A stretch of DNA of 64,000 bases from an uncultured Collinsella sp. (GCA_958450865.1 CAUDNY010000005.1:62001-126000), one strand, 5' to 3'. Shown: positions 25,305 to 34,242, counted from the stretch's first letter. Notes: generated by a model not told the origin, from the letters alone. Numbers and translations: made by a program.

Positions 25305-25589
25305 CTAGCCCAGAACCTCTACCTCGACAGCAGTGTCGAGGCGAGCGGCCAGTGCACGGGCGAGCGTGCGAATGGCCTTGATGGTACGGCCACGACGGCC
25401 GATGACCTTAGCGACGTCATCCTCGGCGACCGAAACCTCAATCGTAGAGGCGTCGTCACCATCGATGACCTCAAGGCTCACGGAATCCGGGTCGTCGACG
25501 ATCTGAACAACGAGATATTCGACGAGATCGGCGATGCGATCTGAGAGCATTGCCTCACCCTCGAGCTGTGCAGCGTCAACCTCAGGCAC
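25305..25589 (-). CDS. khpA: KH-domain RNA-binding protein (KhpA/YlqC family)
   Basis: Small RNA-binding protein, 94 residues, with one KH domain: the VAKVIGRRGRTIKAIRTLAR helix-loop-helix contains the GxxG-type loop (GRRG). In Gram-positives KhpA pairs with KhpB and affects cell elongation; that role here is by family only. The first about 15 residues are an extra acidic stretch. GTG start at 25589 with GGAG seven bases upstream, three bases after rpsP; the rpsP-khpA-rimM-trmD order is widely conserved. Confidence 0.92.
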   Translation of the reverse strand: MPEVDAAQLEGEAMLSDRIADLVEYLVVQIVDDPDSVSLEVIDGDDASTIEVSVAEDDVAKVIGRRGRTIKAIRTLARALAARLDTAVEVEVLG

Positions 25590-25592
25590 GAT

Positions 25593-25934
25593 TTACTCCT
25601 CGGCGCCCTCAGCGGCCTCAGCGGCAGCCTTAGCGGCCTCGGCCTCTTTGGCGAGCTGCTTCTTGGACTTCTTGACGACGGTCTCGGTCTTCTCGCCCTC
25701 GTTGGCGGCCTTGACCAGAGCGGCGACGGCGTCGGTGAGCTGAGCGCCCTTGGACTGCCAGTCGGCGATCTTCTCGAGGTCGAGGTTGATGGTCTTGGGG
25801 GCGGTCATCGGGTTGTAGCGGCCAACCTCCTCGATGATACGACCGTCACGCGGGGCGCGGGAATCGGCGACGACGACACGGTAGTACGGACGCTTCTTAG
25901 CGCCGTGACGAGCAAGGCGAATCTTGACTGCCAA
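25593..25934 (-). CDS. rpsP: 30S ribosomal protein S16
   Basis: Small-subunit protein, 113 residues with an Ala/Glu/Lys-rich tail of about 30 residues beyond the core. The N-terminus (M)AVKIRLARHGAKKRPYYRVV and GRYNPMTAP are diagnostic. The start is TTG at 25934, six bases after GAGGAG; the longer in-frame opening is not supported. First gene of rpsP-khpA-rimM-trmD-lepB. A GCAGC/GCTGC hairpin lies in the leader just before the ribosome binding site. Confidence 0.97.
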   Translation of the reverse strand: MAVKIRLARHGAKKRPYYRVVVADSRAPRDGRIIEEVGRYNPMTAPKTINLDLEKIADWQSKGAQLTDAVAALVKAANEGEKTETVVKKSKKQLAKEAEAAKAAAEAAEGAEE

Positions 25935-25990
25935 AGGAAACTCCTCCAACCAAGCAGCTTTAGGCTGCAACTACAAACAAACAGTTGAAC

Positions 25991-26019
25991 ATAATACGCC
26001 ATCGACGCGGGCAGGTGAA
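25991..26019 (-). promoter_or_regulatory. Probable promoter of the rpsP operon
   Basis: TTCACC (26019-26014), a 17-base spacer and TATTAT (25996-25991) on the minus strand; it would give a leader of about 50 bases. A weaker TTGCAA-based alternative lies further upstream. Confidence 0.5.
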
Positions 26020-26123
26020 GTCCGTGAGACCAACTTCTTCGGTGTAGTCGAGGGCAAATCCATATCTTAGACAAGAATTCGGGATTTGCAAGCACATACA
26101 CGCACCCCACATGAGCTGCGCGG

Positions 26124-26129
26124 TATACT
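26124..26129 (+). promoter_or_regulatory. -10 box upstream of dinB
   Basis: TATACT; no good -35 at the expected distance. A start site near 26136 would give a leader of about 39 bases before the dinB ATG at 26175. Confidence 0.4.
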
Positions 26130-26174
26130 CATGACATGGAAAGACGCGAACATACATACGGTTATGAGGATGCC

Positions 26175-27389
26175 ATGGGCGTCACGCCGCCTCCCTGGAC
26201 GGGTCCGGCGGTGGGCCTGATGGACCTCGATGCGTTTTTTGCGAGCGTGGAAATGCTCGATCATCCCGAATGGCGCGGAAAGCCGCTCATCGTGGGCGGA
26301 GACGCCGATTCGCGTGGCGTCGTGTCCACGTGTTCGTATGAGGCGCGTCGCTTTGGCGTGCACTCTGCCATGCCCTCGGCCGAGGCGCGGCGCTTGTGCC
26401 CGCAAGCCATTTGGACACACGGGCACTTTGACCGCTACCGCGAGGTGAGCGCGCAGGTCATGGCGATCCTCGCCGACGAGACCCCGCGTGTTGAGCGCGT
26501 ATCCATCGACGAAGCCTTTATCGATATCACACCGGGTCGCTTTGCGCCCGAAGACCCGCTGCTGGTTGCGCGGCGTATAAGCGACCGCGTGGCAGGGCTG
26601 GGAGTGACCTGCTCCATCGGCGTGGGCTGCAACAAGACGGTCGCAAAGATCGCAAGCGAGCGGGATAAGCCGTTTGGGCTGACCATCGTGCGCCCCGGAA
26701 CCGAGCAGCGCTTTTTGGCCGCGCTGCCGGTATCTGCCATGAGCGGCATCGGGCGCTCGGCCGAGGAGCGACTGCGCCGCATGCGCATCTACACCCTCGG
26801 CGAGCTATCACGTGCACCGGAATCCACCTTGGCCTCTATTTTTGGCGTCAACGGCGAACGCATGCGCCAGCGTGCGCTGGGACTCGAAATCTCCGAAGTC
26901 ACGAGCCTCGATGAAGAGCGCGAGGTCAAGTCGGTCAGCAATGAACGCACCTTTGCTAAAGATTTAACTGAGCGTGGGGATATTGAGGCGGCGATTGCGC
27001 TGTTGGGAGAGTCAGTGGGACGCCGCCTGCGCCGTCAGGGGCTGACGGGTGCCACGGTAACGCTCAAGCTTAAGTATTCGTATGGCAGCGGGCGTACGGC
27101 ACAGCGCCGGCTGCCTCATCCGACCGACGATGAGAACATCTTCGTGGCGGTTGCACTCGAACTGCTCGACAACATCTGGCAGGATGGTATGCATGTTCGC
27201 TTAGCGGGCATCGGCATGAGCGACTTCGACCACCAAGGCGGCATCCAGACTGACCTGTTCTGCGAGATCGATGACCGCGGAGCCCAATCCAGCGACCGCC
27301 GCGACCTCTCCGTCGCCATCGACGCCGTCCGAGACAAATTCGGCGACACCGCCCTTTCCTTCGGCCGCCAATCCCGCTTCAACGATTAA
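26175..27389 (+). CDS. dinB: DNA polymerase IV (Y family)
   Basis: Error-prone translesion polymerase. About 404 residues from the ATG at 26175, which has GAGGA upstream; an ATG at 26136 would add 13 residues but coincides with the likely transcription start. The catalytic palm shows MDLDAFFASVE and the SIDEAFIDITP carboxylates; VVSTCSYEARRFGVHSAMPS and the GCNKTVAKIASERDKPFG helix-hairpin region follow. The little finger ends with a beta-clamp motif QTDLF near the C-terminus. Lone plus-strand gene between two long minus-strand blocks, divergent from rpsP. No LexA-type operator was recognised. Confidence 0.95.
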   Translation: MGVTPPPWTGPAVGLMDLDAFFASVEMLDHPEWRGKPLIVGGDADSRGVVSTCSYEARRFGVHSAMPSAEARRLCPQAIWTHGHFDRYREVSAQVMAILADETPRVERVSIDEAFIDITPGRFAPEDPLLVARRISDRVAGLGVTCSIGVGCNKTVAKIASERDKPFGLTIVRPGTEQRFLAALPVSAMSGIGRSAEERLRRMRIYTLGELSRAPESTLASIFGVNGERMRQRALGLEISEVTSLDEEREVKSVSNERTFAKDLTERGDIEAAIALLGESVGRRLRRQGLTGATVTLKLKYSYGSGRTAQRRLPHPTDDENIFVAVALELLDNIWQDGMHVRLAGIGMSDFDHQGGIQTDLFCEIDDRGAQSSDRRDLSVAIDAVRDKFGDTALSFGRQSRFND

Positions 27390-27401
27390 CCGCCTTTGGG
27401 C

Positions 27402-27444
27402 AAAAAGAAAGCCGGGCAGGTGCGGAAAACCGCACCTGCCCGGC
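27402..27444 (-). terminator. Intrinsic terminator after rsfS
   Basis: A perfect 15-bp GC-rich stem (27411-27425 with 27430-27444) with an AAAA/TTTT loop, followed in the minus direction by a T-rich CTTTCTTTTTG tract. It sits 21 bases past dinB and may also stop plus-strand transcripts. Confidence 0.88.
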
Positions 27445-27457
27445 GATATGCGTGAGG

Positions 27458-27486
27458 GTAGCTAAACCCCGTCTCAAATGAGCTAC
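27458..27486. repeat. Copy of the GTAGCT-type palindromic repeat
   Basis: Plus strand GTAGCTAAACCCCGTCTCAA followed by ATGAGCTAC; compare 19404-19440. It begins at the rsfS stop codon, just as the other copy begins at the ppsR stop. Confidence 0.55.
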
Positions 27487-27941
27487 TAGAGGAGGTCGAG
27501 GGGAAGCTGGGGGGCGTCTCCCCAGAGCTTCTCGAGGCGGTAGAAGTCGCGGGCTTCAGGAGTGAAGACGTGGACGACAACCGAACCGTAGTCCATGAGC
27601 ATCCAGGTCTTCTGCTCGCGGCCCTCGATGGAGAACGGATGCTCGCCGCAAGCCTCGGCGACCTTCTCCTCGATCTCGTCAACGATAGAATCGACCTGGC
27701 GGTTGTTGGTACCGGTGGCAAGCACAAAGTAGTCGCACACATCGGAAAGCTCGGTCAGGTCGAGCACCTGCACGTCCTCGCCCTTCTTGTCGTAGGCGGC
27801 CTGCGCGGCGGCGCGGGCGACATCCTCGGCGGCGACACCGCTCGCGGACAGCGAGGCGGCAGTGCGGTCGGACGTGGCAACGAAGCTCTTGTGCTCCACA
27901 CCTTCAAGAATCTGCTCGTCGGTCATGGTCTCGTCGGCCAT
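27486..27941 (-). CDS. rsfS: Ribosome silencing factor RsfS
   Basis: Binds L14 and blocks subunit joining in starvation. 151 residues; the conserved core is at about 45-145: ARAAAQAAYDKKGEDVQVLDL, CDYFVLATGTNNRQVDSIVDEIE and MLMDYGSVVVHVFTPEARDFYRLEKLW. The N-terminal 40 residues are a variable Ser/Ala-rich extension. Last gene of obgE-nadD-yqeK-rsfS, a conserved Gram-positive order. Confidence 0.94.
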   Translation of the reverse strand: MADETMTDEQILEGVEHKSFVATSDRTAASLSASGVAAEDVARAAAQAAYDKKGEDVQVLDLTELSDVCDYFVLATGTNNRQVDSIVDEIEEKVAEACGEHPFSIEGREQKTWMLMDYGSVVVHVFTPEARDFYRLEKLWGDAPQLPLDLL

Positions 27942-27968
27942 GGAATACCTCTTTCTAGACAGCCCGAG

Positions 27969-28577
27969 CTAGCGCAGCTGGGCGTAATGGTTGTAAATCG
28001 AAATAGCCGTGGGATAAAGATAACGCCCGGACTGGATCACATAGACCAGACCCTGCGCAAAACAGGAGAAGAACAACTCGTCGAGCGAGGACTTCCCCAC
28101 CATCTTGCGCAGCGCATGGGCATAGTCGCCGTGACGGTTGGGCTCGATGGCATCTGCCACAAAAACCACCATATCGAGCGGCGTCATGTCGCAAGCGCCC
28201 ACGGTGTGACGGTCGACAGCCTGGAAAACGGCCGGCGACAGCTCGGGAAAAAGCTGCGGAAGCTCATAGGCGGCAACTGGGCCGTGTAAAAGCGGCATCG
28301 CGGCAGACGGAGAGCCGGCAATCTTAATGCCGTAATGCAGAGCGCGCGTGACCAGCTCGTCGTCGGAGAGCACTTTGTCCCAGTCATGGATCAGGCCGGC
28401 GGCAGCGGCATCAAAGCGGTCAACGCCGTAGACCTCGGCCAGATGAAGTGCGGTCTCGGCAACACCCAGCGAATGCACATAGCGCTTGCGCTTATCCTTC
28501 ATGCGAACATCGAGCAGCTCTTGAATGCGCTTGAGCAGCGCGCGCTCATCGCCCTCAAACTGATCCTCTACCGACAA
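27969..28577 (-). CDS. yqeK: YqeK-family HD-domain hydrolase (symmetrical Ap4A hydrolase type)
   Basis: HD-superfamily protein; characterised YqeK proteins cleave diadenosine tetraphosphate to two ADP. 202 residues. The metal-binding set includes RYVHSLGVAETA, LIHDWDKVLS (the HD pair), HGPVAAYEL and DRHTVGACDMTPLDMVVFVADAIEP. Start is TTG at 28577 behind GGGGGA. Between nadD and rsfS as in Bacillus. Confidence 0.9.
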   Translation of the reverse strand: MSVEDQFEGDERALLKRIQELLDVRMKDKRKRYVHSLGVAETALHLAEVYGVDRFDAAAAGLIHDWDKVLSDDELVTRALHYGIKIAGSPSAAMPLLHGPVAAYELPQLFPELSPAVFQAVDRHTVGACDMTPLDMVVFVADAIEPNRHGDYAHALRKMVGKSSLDELFFSCFAQGLVYVIQSGRYLYPTAISIYNHYAQLR

Positions 28578-28589
28578 CGTAGTCCCCCA

Positions 28590-29267
28590 TCACTCAAAAT
28601 CTTCTTGGCCCAGATCGACATACAAACCGCGCTTGCGAATGTAGCCGAGCACAGACTCGCTCGTAAGATAGCGCACGCTCATGCCGCGGGCGACTCGCTT
28701 ACGGATGTTCGTCGAGCTGATCGCCAGCGCCGGAATCTGAATATAGCGCACGTCGAACGGCAGCCCCGACTCTTTGATTCGGGCACGCGCCGTATCGATA
28801 TCAAAGCCCGGTCGTGTCGCCGCAATAAAGGTAGCAAGCTCAGCGATTCGTTCGGCATCATGCCAGGTCACGATATCGATAATCGCGTCGGCGCCCGTAA
28901 TAAAGTAGAGCTTTACCTGCGGCGGATAAAAGTCGCGAAGGGCATGAAGCGTATCGGCCGTGTAGGTTACGCCCGGACGGTCGATCTCGAACCGACTCGC
29001 CAAAAAGGCCGGGTTCGCGGCGGTGGCGAGGACCGTCATGGCATAACGGTCCTCGGCAGGCGTCACCGGCTTGTCAAGCTTAAAGGCGGGAGAGCCCGCC
29101 GGCATAAAGAGCACAGCGTCCAAGTCGAGCGACTCACGCGCCTGCTCGGCGGTCACCAGGTGCCCGTAATGGATGGGATCAAAGGTGCCACCCATAATGC
29201 CGAGCCTAAACTCCTGCCCGTCCTCTAGAGGAAGCTCGGGCAGACCGATTCCACCGCGCAGCGACAT
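28590..29267 (-). CDS. nadD: Nicotinate-nucleotide adenylyltransferase
   Basis: Makes deamido-NAD from NaMN and ATP. 225 residues. The nucleotidyl-transferase motif GIMGGTFDPIHYGHLVTAEQ contains the (T/H)xxH pair, and AISSTNIRKRV is the C-terminal ATP-binding motif. An N-terminal extension of about 20 residues precedes the core; a later start is possible. ATG at 29267, three bases after obgE. Confidence 0.94.
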   Translation of the reverse strand: MSLRGGIGLPELPLEDGQEFRLGIMGGTFDPIHYGHLVTAEQARESLDLDAVLFMPAGSPAFKLDKPVTPAEDRYAMTVLATAANPAFLASRFEIDRPGVTYTADTLHALRDFYPPQVKLYFITGADAIIDIVTWHDAERIAELATFIAATRPGFDIDTARARIKESGLPFDVRYIQIPALAISSTNIRKRVARGMSVRYLTSESVLGYIRKRGLYVDLGQEDFE

Positions 29268-29270
29268 GGC

Positions 29271-30737
29271 TTACTCGCCCTCCGAGGTCTCGGCATCGCC
29301 CGCGGCATCCGCCGCATCGACAACCTCGACGCCTTCATCCGCAGCATCGGCCACGTCAATGACTTCAACGGCAACGTCCTCGCCAGCATCCTCGAGCTCC
29401 TCGTACTCCGAGAAGTCCTCAGCGCCCTCAAAGTCAAAGGCGCGCTGGCAAATGCGGACCTCGTCGCCCGCACGGCAACCGGCCTTCTCGAGCGCGTCGT
29501 CAACACCCATACGCGCAAACTTATGCTGCAGGTAAATAACGGCTTCTTCGTTTTCCCAGTCGGTCTGGATGACCATGCGCTCGATGGCACGACCGACCAC
29601 GCGGAAGGCACCGGGCTCTTCCTGGACAATGCGGAAACGCTTCTCACGCTGCAGGCGGCGGCGCTCCCACTCATCGTCGCGCAGGTCGACCGGTTCATCG
29701 GAGACCGCCAGCTCGGCGCGGAGCTTGGCCACCTGCTCACCTACGGCAAGCATCAACGTATTGAGACCGGCGCCCGTCACGGCAGACACGGCAAAGAACA
29801 TATGTCCATCGTCGAGCGCTGCGCGCTTAAGGTCGGCAATCTTGTCGGCCGTACCCGGCGCATCGCACTTGTTGGCGACGACGATCTGCGGACGCTCCGA
29901 AAGCTCGGCACCATACTGCTCGAGCTCGCGGTTGATGATTCGATAATCCTCGACCGGATCGCGATCCTCAAAACCACCCGTCATGTCGACGACGTGCATG
30001 ATCAGGGCCGTACGCTCAATGTGGCGCAGGAACTGATGACCCAGGCCCTTGCCCTCGCTCGCGCCCTCGATAAGACCGGGGACGTCGGCAACGACGTAAG
30101 AATATTCGCCGGCACGCACCATGCCGAGGTTCGGCACGAGCGTGGTAAACGGGTAGTCGGCAATCTTGGGGCGGGCGGCACTCATGCGCGCAATGAGCGA
30201 TGACTTACCCACCGAGGGAAAGCCCACGAGCGCGGCATCGGCCATAAGTTTCATCTCGAGCTCAATCCAGTGCTCCTCGGCCGGCTCGCCTAGCTGGGCA
30301 AAGGCCGGAGCGCGGCGCACCGACGTCACAAAGTGCGTGTTGCCCAGACCGCCGGCACCGCCGGGCGCCACGACGACGCGCTCGCCGTCGTGCACCAGAT
30401 CGGCAATCTCGAACATCGGGGTCTGCGTCTCGGGGTCGAGCTCGCGCACCACGGTACCCATAGGGACCTTGAGAATCAGGTCCTCGCCGCTCTTACCGTT
30501 ACGACGGGCACCCTGCCCGTGCGTGCCACGCTCGGCGCGGAAGTGATGCTTAAAGCGGTAATCGATCAGCGAAGACAGCTGAGCATCGGCCTGGATGACG
30601 ACATTGCCGCCACGACCGCCGTCGCCGCCATCGGGGCCGCCCTTGGGGACAAATGCCTCGCGCCTAAACGACATGCATCCGGCTCCGCCGTCGCCGCCGC
30701 AAACGTTAATGCGGCTGATATCGGTGAACTGTGACAA
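29271..30737 (-). CDS. obgE: GTPase ObgE/CgtA
   Basis: Ribosome-associated GTPase for 50S assembly and stress signalling. 488 residues: the glycine-rich Obg fold (1-160, GGDGGAGCMSFRREAFVPKGG), the G domain with GFPSVGKSS (172-180), switch DYPFTT, DVPGLIEGA and NKCD, then an OCT domain with RIVQEEPGAFRVVG. The last about 50 residues are an acidic, low-complexity tail rich in Asp/Glu/Ala/Val. TTG start at 30737 with TAGGAGG upstream; the rpmA terminator ends only 16 bases before the start codon. Confidence 0.96.
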   Translation of the reverse strand: MSQFTDISRINVCGGDGGAGCMSFRREAFVPKGGPDGGDGGRGGNVVIQADAQLSSLIDYRFKHHFRAERGTHGQGARRNGKSGEDLILKVPMGTVVRELDPETQTPMFEIADLVHDGERVVVAPGGAGGLGNTHFVTSVRRAPAFAQLGEPAEEHWIELEMKLMADAALVGFPSVGKSSLIARMSAARPKIADYPFTTLVPNLGMVRAGEYSYVVADVPGLIEGASEGKGLGHQFLRHIERTALIMHVVDMTGGFEDRDPVEDYRIINRELEQYGAELSERPQIVVANKCDAPGTADKIADLKRAALDDGHMFFAVSAVTGAGLNTLMLAVGEQVAKLRAELAVSDEPVDLRDDEWERRRLQREKRFRIVQEEPGAFRVVGRAIERMVIQTDWENEEAVIYLQHKFARMGVDDALEKAGCRAGDEVRICQRAFDFEGAEDFSEYEELEDAGEDVAVEVIDVADAADEGVEVVDAADAAGDAETSEGE

Positions 30738-30753
30738 CAGAATCGCCTCCTAC

Positions 30754-30797
30754 AAAAAAGAGGGAGACCCTTGAATCCTAAAACTCAAGTGCCTCCC
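30754..30797 (-). terminator. Intrinsic terminator between rpmA and obgE
   Basis: GGGAGGCACTTGA pairs with TCAAGGGTCTCCC (two mismatches) around a 10-base loop and is followed by CTTTTTT in the minus direction. It leaves no room for an independent obgE promoter downstream. Confidence 0.8.
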
Positions 30798-30822
30798 ACA
30801 TATGTGCTCTATGAAGGGTGAA

Positions 30823-31080
30823 TTACGCGTTCGCGAGCGGGCGTACGCTGACCCTGTGCTTGATACCCTTGTGGAACTCAACGGTACCGTCGACCAGCGC
30901 GAACAGCGTGTCGTCCTTGCCACGGCCAACGTTCTCACCCGGGTGGATGTGCGTGCCGTGCTGACGGACGAGAATCGTGCCCGTGGTTACCGTCTGGCCG
31001 GCATAGCGCTTCGTGCCAAGGCGCTGACCGCGGGAGTCACGGCCATTACGGGAGGAACCGAGTCCTTTTTTGTGTGCCAT
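30823..31080 (-). CDS. rpmA: 50S ribosomal protein L27
   Basis: 85 residues starting MAHKKGLGSSRNGRDSRGQRL; the N-terminus reaches the peptidyl-transferase centre. It begins directly with MAHKKG, so it is not the Firmicute form that needs N-terminal processing. QRLGTKRYAGQ and HPGENVGRGKDDTLFAL are diagnostic. 33 bases after rplU. Confidence 0.97.
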   Translation of the reverse strand: MAHKKGLGSSRNGRDSRGQRLGTKRYAGQTVTTGTILVRQHGTHIHPGENVGRGKDDTLFALVDGTVEFHKGIKHRVSVRPLANA

Positions 31081-31113
31081 TGTGTATACCTACTCTTTCG
31101 TTACGAGTGTAAT

Positions 31114-31488
31114 CTACTCGGCGACAGGAGCCTCGGCAACAGCCTCGGCCTCTGCCTTGACAGCCTTCTTGGCGCGGGACGTAGCCTGGACCTTCACGAT
31201 CTTCAGCTTGGTGAGCTGCTGACGGTGACCCTTCAGACGACGATAACGCTTACGCTTGTGGAACTTGAAGACCAGCTGCTTCTCGCCCTTGAACTGCTCA
31301 ACGATCTGAGCGGTAACCTTGGCCTTGGCCAGCTTGTCGGGATCAGTGACGATCTTCTTACCATCGTTGAGGAAGATAACCGGCAGGGTGACCTTGTCGC
31401 CCTCATTGCCCTCGATCTTCTCGACGGTGATGACATCGTCGGTGGCGACCTTGTACTGCTTGCCGCCCGTGTTAACGATTGCGTACAT
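31114..31488 (-). CDS. rplU: 50S ribosomal protein L21
   Basis: 124 residues from ATG 31488: MYAIVNTGGKQYKVATDDVI, then FKFHKRKRYRRLKGHRQQLT, plus an Ala/Glu/Lys-rich tail of about 20 residues. The longer upstream start is inside the leader and unsupported. Preceded by its own good promoter at 31531-31559. Confidence 0.97.
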   Translation of the reverse strand: MYAIVNTGGKQYKVATDDVITVEKIEGNEGDKVTLPVIFLNDGKKIVTDPDKLAKAKVTAQIVEQFKGEKQLVFKFHKRKRYRRLKGHRQQLTKLKIVKVQATSRAKKAVKAEAEAVAEAPVAE

Positions 31489-31530
31489 GTTTACTTGCCC
31501 TTCATGCATCAGTTAGTGCAACAGCCGAAT

Positions 31531-31559
31531 ATAGTAGCAGGCGAAAATACCCCCGTCAA
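31531..31559 (-). promoter_or_regulatory. Promoter of rplU-rpmA
   Basis: TTGACG (31559-31554), a 17-base spacer, TACTAT (31536-31531). The -35 overlaps the last codons of the upstream DUF2344 gene. Confidence 0.65.
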
Positions 31560-32368
31560 CGAGTATGTGGAGCAAATCCACAAGTTCGCACAGGTATGGG
31601 GCTGACGAGTCGGCCCTCGTCGTCCTCGCATGCTTGATTCTGACGCTCGACATCGTAGGAGCAGATGGTCACGAGGTCTTGCATACCGGTGGAAACAATA
31701 GGTGCATCCACGCCCGGGGTCAAGCCCTGCAACAAAACATCAGCAGCGGAAAGTAAAATTTCCGGACGCATGGAGCCCTCGTTATCGGCATGGGTGTCGA
31801 GCATGAGCACTAAATGGTCCGGGCGCTCCCCCGCCGTGAGCTCATAGCCCACGAGCGTGTGATTCAAATCCAAGCGCTTGCTCTTTTTGCCGCGCGCGTA
31901 GTCGATGCCATGGTCCGCGCGCAACGTGTCGATCGCACGACGCACCTCGTCGGCGCTTGCGGGCGCCTCGGGATCCAAGTGCAGGTCGATGCGATACGAC
32001 AGGCGCGTGAGCTGCGCCGTCAACGCCGGCGTGCGCACGTCGATGTACGCCGCCTCGATGGGTGCCAGATCGGCCGGAGACGCCGCAGCCAGGCGCCCAA
32101 ACGCCTCGTCGAGCGCCACGAACTCGGTCATAAACAGGTCATACCACTCGCAGGTCGACGACGTACCCACCGGTAGCGCCGAAGAGAAGCCCACGCGCAT
32201 GTGCGGAGAAAAGCCCTGCGTGACGGCATAGGGAAGTCCCGCACGGCGCACAATGCGCTCAATGGTATGGATCACTTCGAGATGGCCCAGGTACTTAAGG
32301 CGATCGCGCTTGCCATAGCGAACACGAAGTCTAAAGAGCGTGGGGTTGTCGGTCAGGCGCTCACTCAT
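31556..32368 (-). CDS. TIGR03936/DUF2344 radical-SAM-linked protein
   Basis: Partner of the radical SAM protein encoded immediately upstream; in many bacteria the pair is separate or fused and lies next to rng and rplU. Its reaction is not established. 270 residues. The N-terminus LRVRYGKRDRLKYLGHLEVI and GLPYAVTQGFSPHMRVGFSSALPVG are the family hallmarks. Its ATG at 32368 overlaps the end of the radical SAM gene by four bases. The terminal 30 residues are unlike the family core. Confidence 0.87.
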   Translation of the reverse strand: MSERLTDNPTLFRLRVRYGKRDRLKYLGHLEVIHTIERIVRRAGLPYAVTQGFSPHMRVGFSSALPVGTSSTCEWYDLFMTEFVALDEAFGRLAAASPADLAPIEAAYIDVRTPALTAQLTRLSYRIDLHLDPEAPASADEVRRAIDTLRADHGIDYARGKKSKRLDLNHTLVGYELTAGERPDHLVLMLDTHADNEGSMRPEILLSAADVLLQGLTPGVDAPIVSTGMQDLVTICSYDVERQNQACEDDEGRLVSPIPVRTCGFAPHTR

Positions 32369-34242
32369 GCGCGATCACCCATCAATACATTCTTGGCGTG
32401 GAGCGTGGGGCAGATTCCGCAGCCGGTGCACGACGTGCGGGTGCAGTCGGGAGTCGTGACGCCCTCGAGCGAGCGACGGTACTCGCGCTCGAGGAAGCCG
32501 CGCGTGCAGCCGGGGCTCACGTGCTCCCACGGCAGGCGCCAGTCCAACTCGTAGGGAAGGTGCACGAGCTCATTGAGATCGATGCCGTTTTTGGCAGCAG
32601 CTTCCTTCCAATTATCGAGCGAGAAATGCTCTACCCAGGCGTCAAAGCGAGACCCCGAGCGCCAAGCATCGATGATGACGGGCGTCATGTCACGACCGGC
32701 GCGGGAAAGCGCGGCCTCGATGAGCGAGGTCTCGGCATCGTGGTAATGCACGCGGACGGCACGGTTGCGAACGCTCGTGATAAGCAGCTTCTGGCGACGC
32801 TTGACGTCGTCGTAGTCGAGCTGCGGGCACCACTGGAACGGCGTGGCAGCCTTGGGGATAAAGACCGAAACCGAGATGGACACCGAGATCGAGCCGCGAC
32901 GAGCCTTGGGCACCACGGAACGACCGAGCTCCAGCACGTGATCGGCCAGATTGGCGATGGCCACGATGTCCTCGTCGCGCTCGCCGGGAAGACCCATCAT
33001 GAAGTAGAGCTTCATGCGGTTCCAGCCGGCCTCGAAGGCCGCCTTGGCCGCACGGTCCAGGTCCTCCTCGGTCACGTTCTTGTTAATGATGTCGCGCATG
33101 CGCTGGCTGCCGGCCTCGGGCGCGAACGTCAGGCCGCCCTTCTTTTCGCCGGCGACCGACTCGGCCATATCCACGCCAAACGAATCCAGGCGCTGCGACG
33201 GAATAGACACGCGAATACCCGTATCCTCCAGGCGACGGTTGAGCCTGCCGAGAACGTCGCGAATGCAGGAGTGGTCGGTCGTGGAGAGCGAGGTCAGCGA
33301 CACCTCGTCATAGCCGGTCTTTTCCAGACCCTGAATCACCGACGAGACGATCTGGTCGGCCGAGCGCTCGCGCACCGGGCGATACGTCATGCCGGCCTGG
33401 CAAAAACGACAGCCGCGAGCGCAGCCGCGCAGAATCTCGATAGACAGGCGGTCGTGGACCAGCTGCGCATAGGGTACGCACGACTGCGACAGCGGATTCG
33501 TGGCGCCGAAATCCTCGACGACGCGCTTGTAGACCACGGTCGGCGCATCCTTGCCCTCACGCGGCACGGTGTAGCCATGCGGCGAGCAGGGCTCGTCGTG
33601 ACGAACCTCATAGAGCGACGGCACGTAGTTGCCGGCAATGGATGCAAGCTGCTCAACAATCTGCGCGCGCGGGACTCCTTCGTCACGCAGGCGGCGATGC
33701 AGCTGGCAGGTCTCGAGCAGCGATTCCTCACCCTCGCCGATGAGGATGGCATCGAAGAAGGCCGCATACGGCTCGGGGTTGTACACCGAGGGACCGCCGG
33801 CGATGATGATGGGGTCGTCTTCGCCTCGTTCGGCCGCTAACAGCGGAATGCCAGCGAGGTCGAGAGCCTCGAGGAAGTTCGTCACCGCCATCTCGTGCGG
33901 CACATGCAGGCCGACGATATCAAACGATGCGACGGGGGCAGCACCTTCGAGCGACAGAAGCGGAATACCCGCCTCGCGCATGGCGTCACCCATATCGGGC
34001 CACGGCACATAGCCACGCTCGCAGGAGATGCCCTCGGCCTGGTTAAGGATGTTGTAGAGGATGGCGATACCCTGGTTGGGCAGACCGACCTCGTATACAT
34101 CCGGATAAATCAGGCAGCAACGATAATCGGCATCGGCCTTGGAAAGCGTGCCCCACTCGTGATCGATATAGCGACTCGGCTTCTCGACCTTGGCGAGCAG
34201 CGGCTCAATTAAATGAAAGCAGTCTTGATACGGAACGCGCAA
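32365..34242 (-). CDS. TIGR03960 family B12-binding-like radical SAM protein
   Basis: Radical SAM enzyme with an N-terminal cobalamin-binding-like Rossmann region (PDVYEVGLPNQGIAILYNIL) and the cluster motif RGCARGCRFCQAG at about residue 265. The SAM-binding barrel includes FAPEAGSQRMRDIINKN and MKLYFMMGLPGERDED. A C-terminal cysteine cluster, CTRTSCTGCGICP, suggests another metal site. The substrate is unknown; genome context across bacteria (rplU, rng, obg) hints at RNA or ribosome modification. TTG start at 34242 behind AGGGG. 625 residues, family length. Confidence 0.9.
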   Translation of the reverse strand: MRVPYQDCFHLIEPLLAKVEKPSRYIDHEWGTLSKADADYRCCLIYPDVYEVGLPNQGIAILYNILNQAEGISCERGYVPWPDMGDAMREAGIPLLSLEGAAPVASFDIVGLHVPHEMAVTNFLEALDLAGIPLLAAERGEDDPIIIAGGPSVYNPEPYAAFFDAILIGEGEESLLETCQLHRRLRDEGVPRAQIVEQLASIAGNYVPSLYEVRHDEPCSPHGYTVPREGKDAPTVVYKRVVEDFGATNPLSQSCVPYAQLVHDRLSIEILRGCARGCRFCQAGMTYRPVRERSADQIVSSVIQGLEKTGYDEVSLTSLSTTDHSCIRDVLGRLNRRLEDTGIRVSIPSQRLDSFGVDMAESVAGEKKGGLTFAPEAGSQRMRDIINKNVTEEDLDRAAKAAFEAGWNRMKLYFMMGLPGERDEDIVAIANLADHVLELGRSVVPKARRGSISVSISVSVFIPKAATPFQWCPQLDYDDVKRRQKLLITSVRNRAVRVHYHDAETSLIEAALSRAGRDMTPVIIDAWRSGSRFDAWVEHFSLDNWKEAAAKNGIDLNELVHLPYELDWRLPWEHVSPGCTRGFLEREYRRSLEGVTTPDCTRTSCTGCGICPTLHAKNVLMGDRA

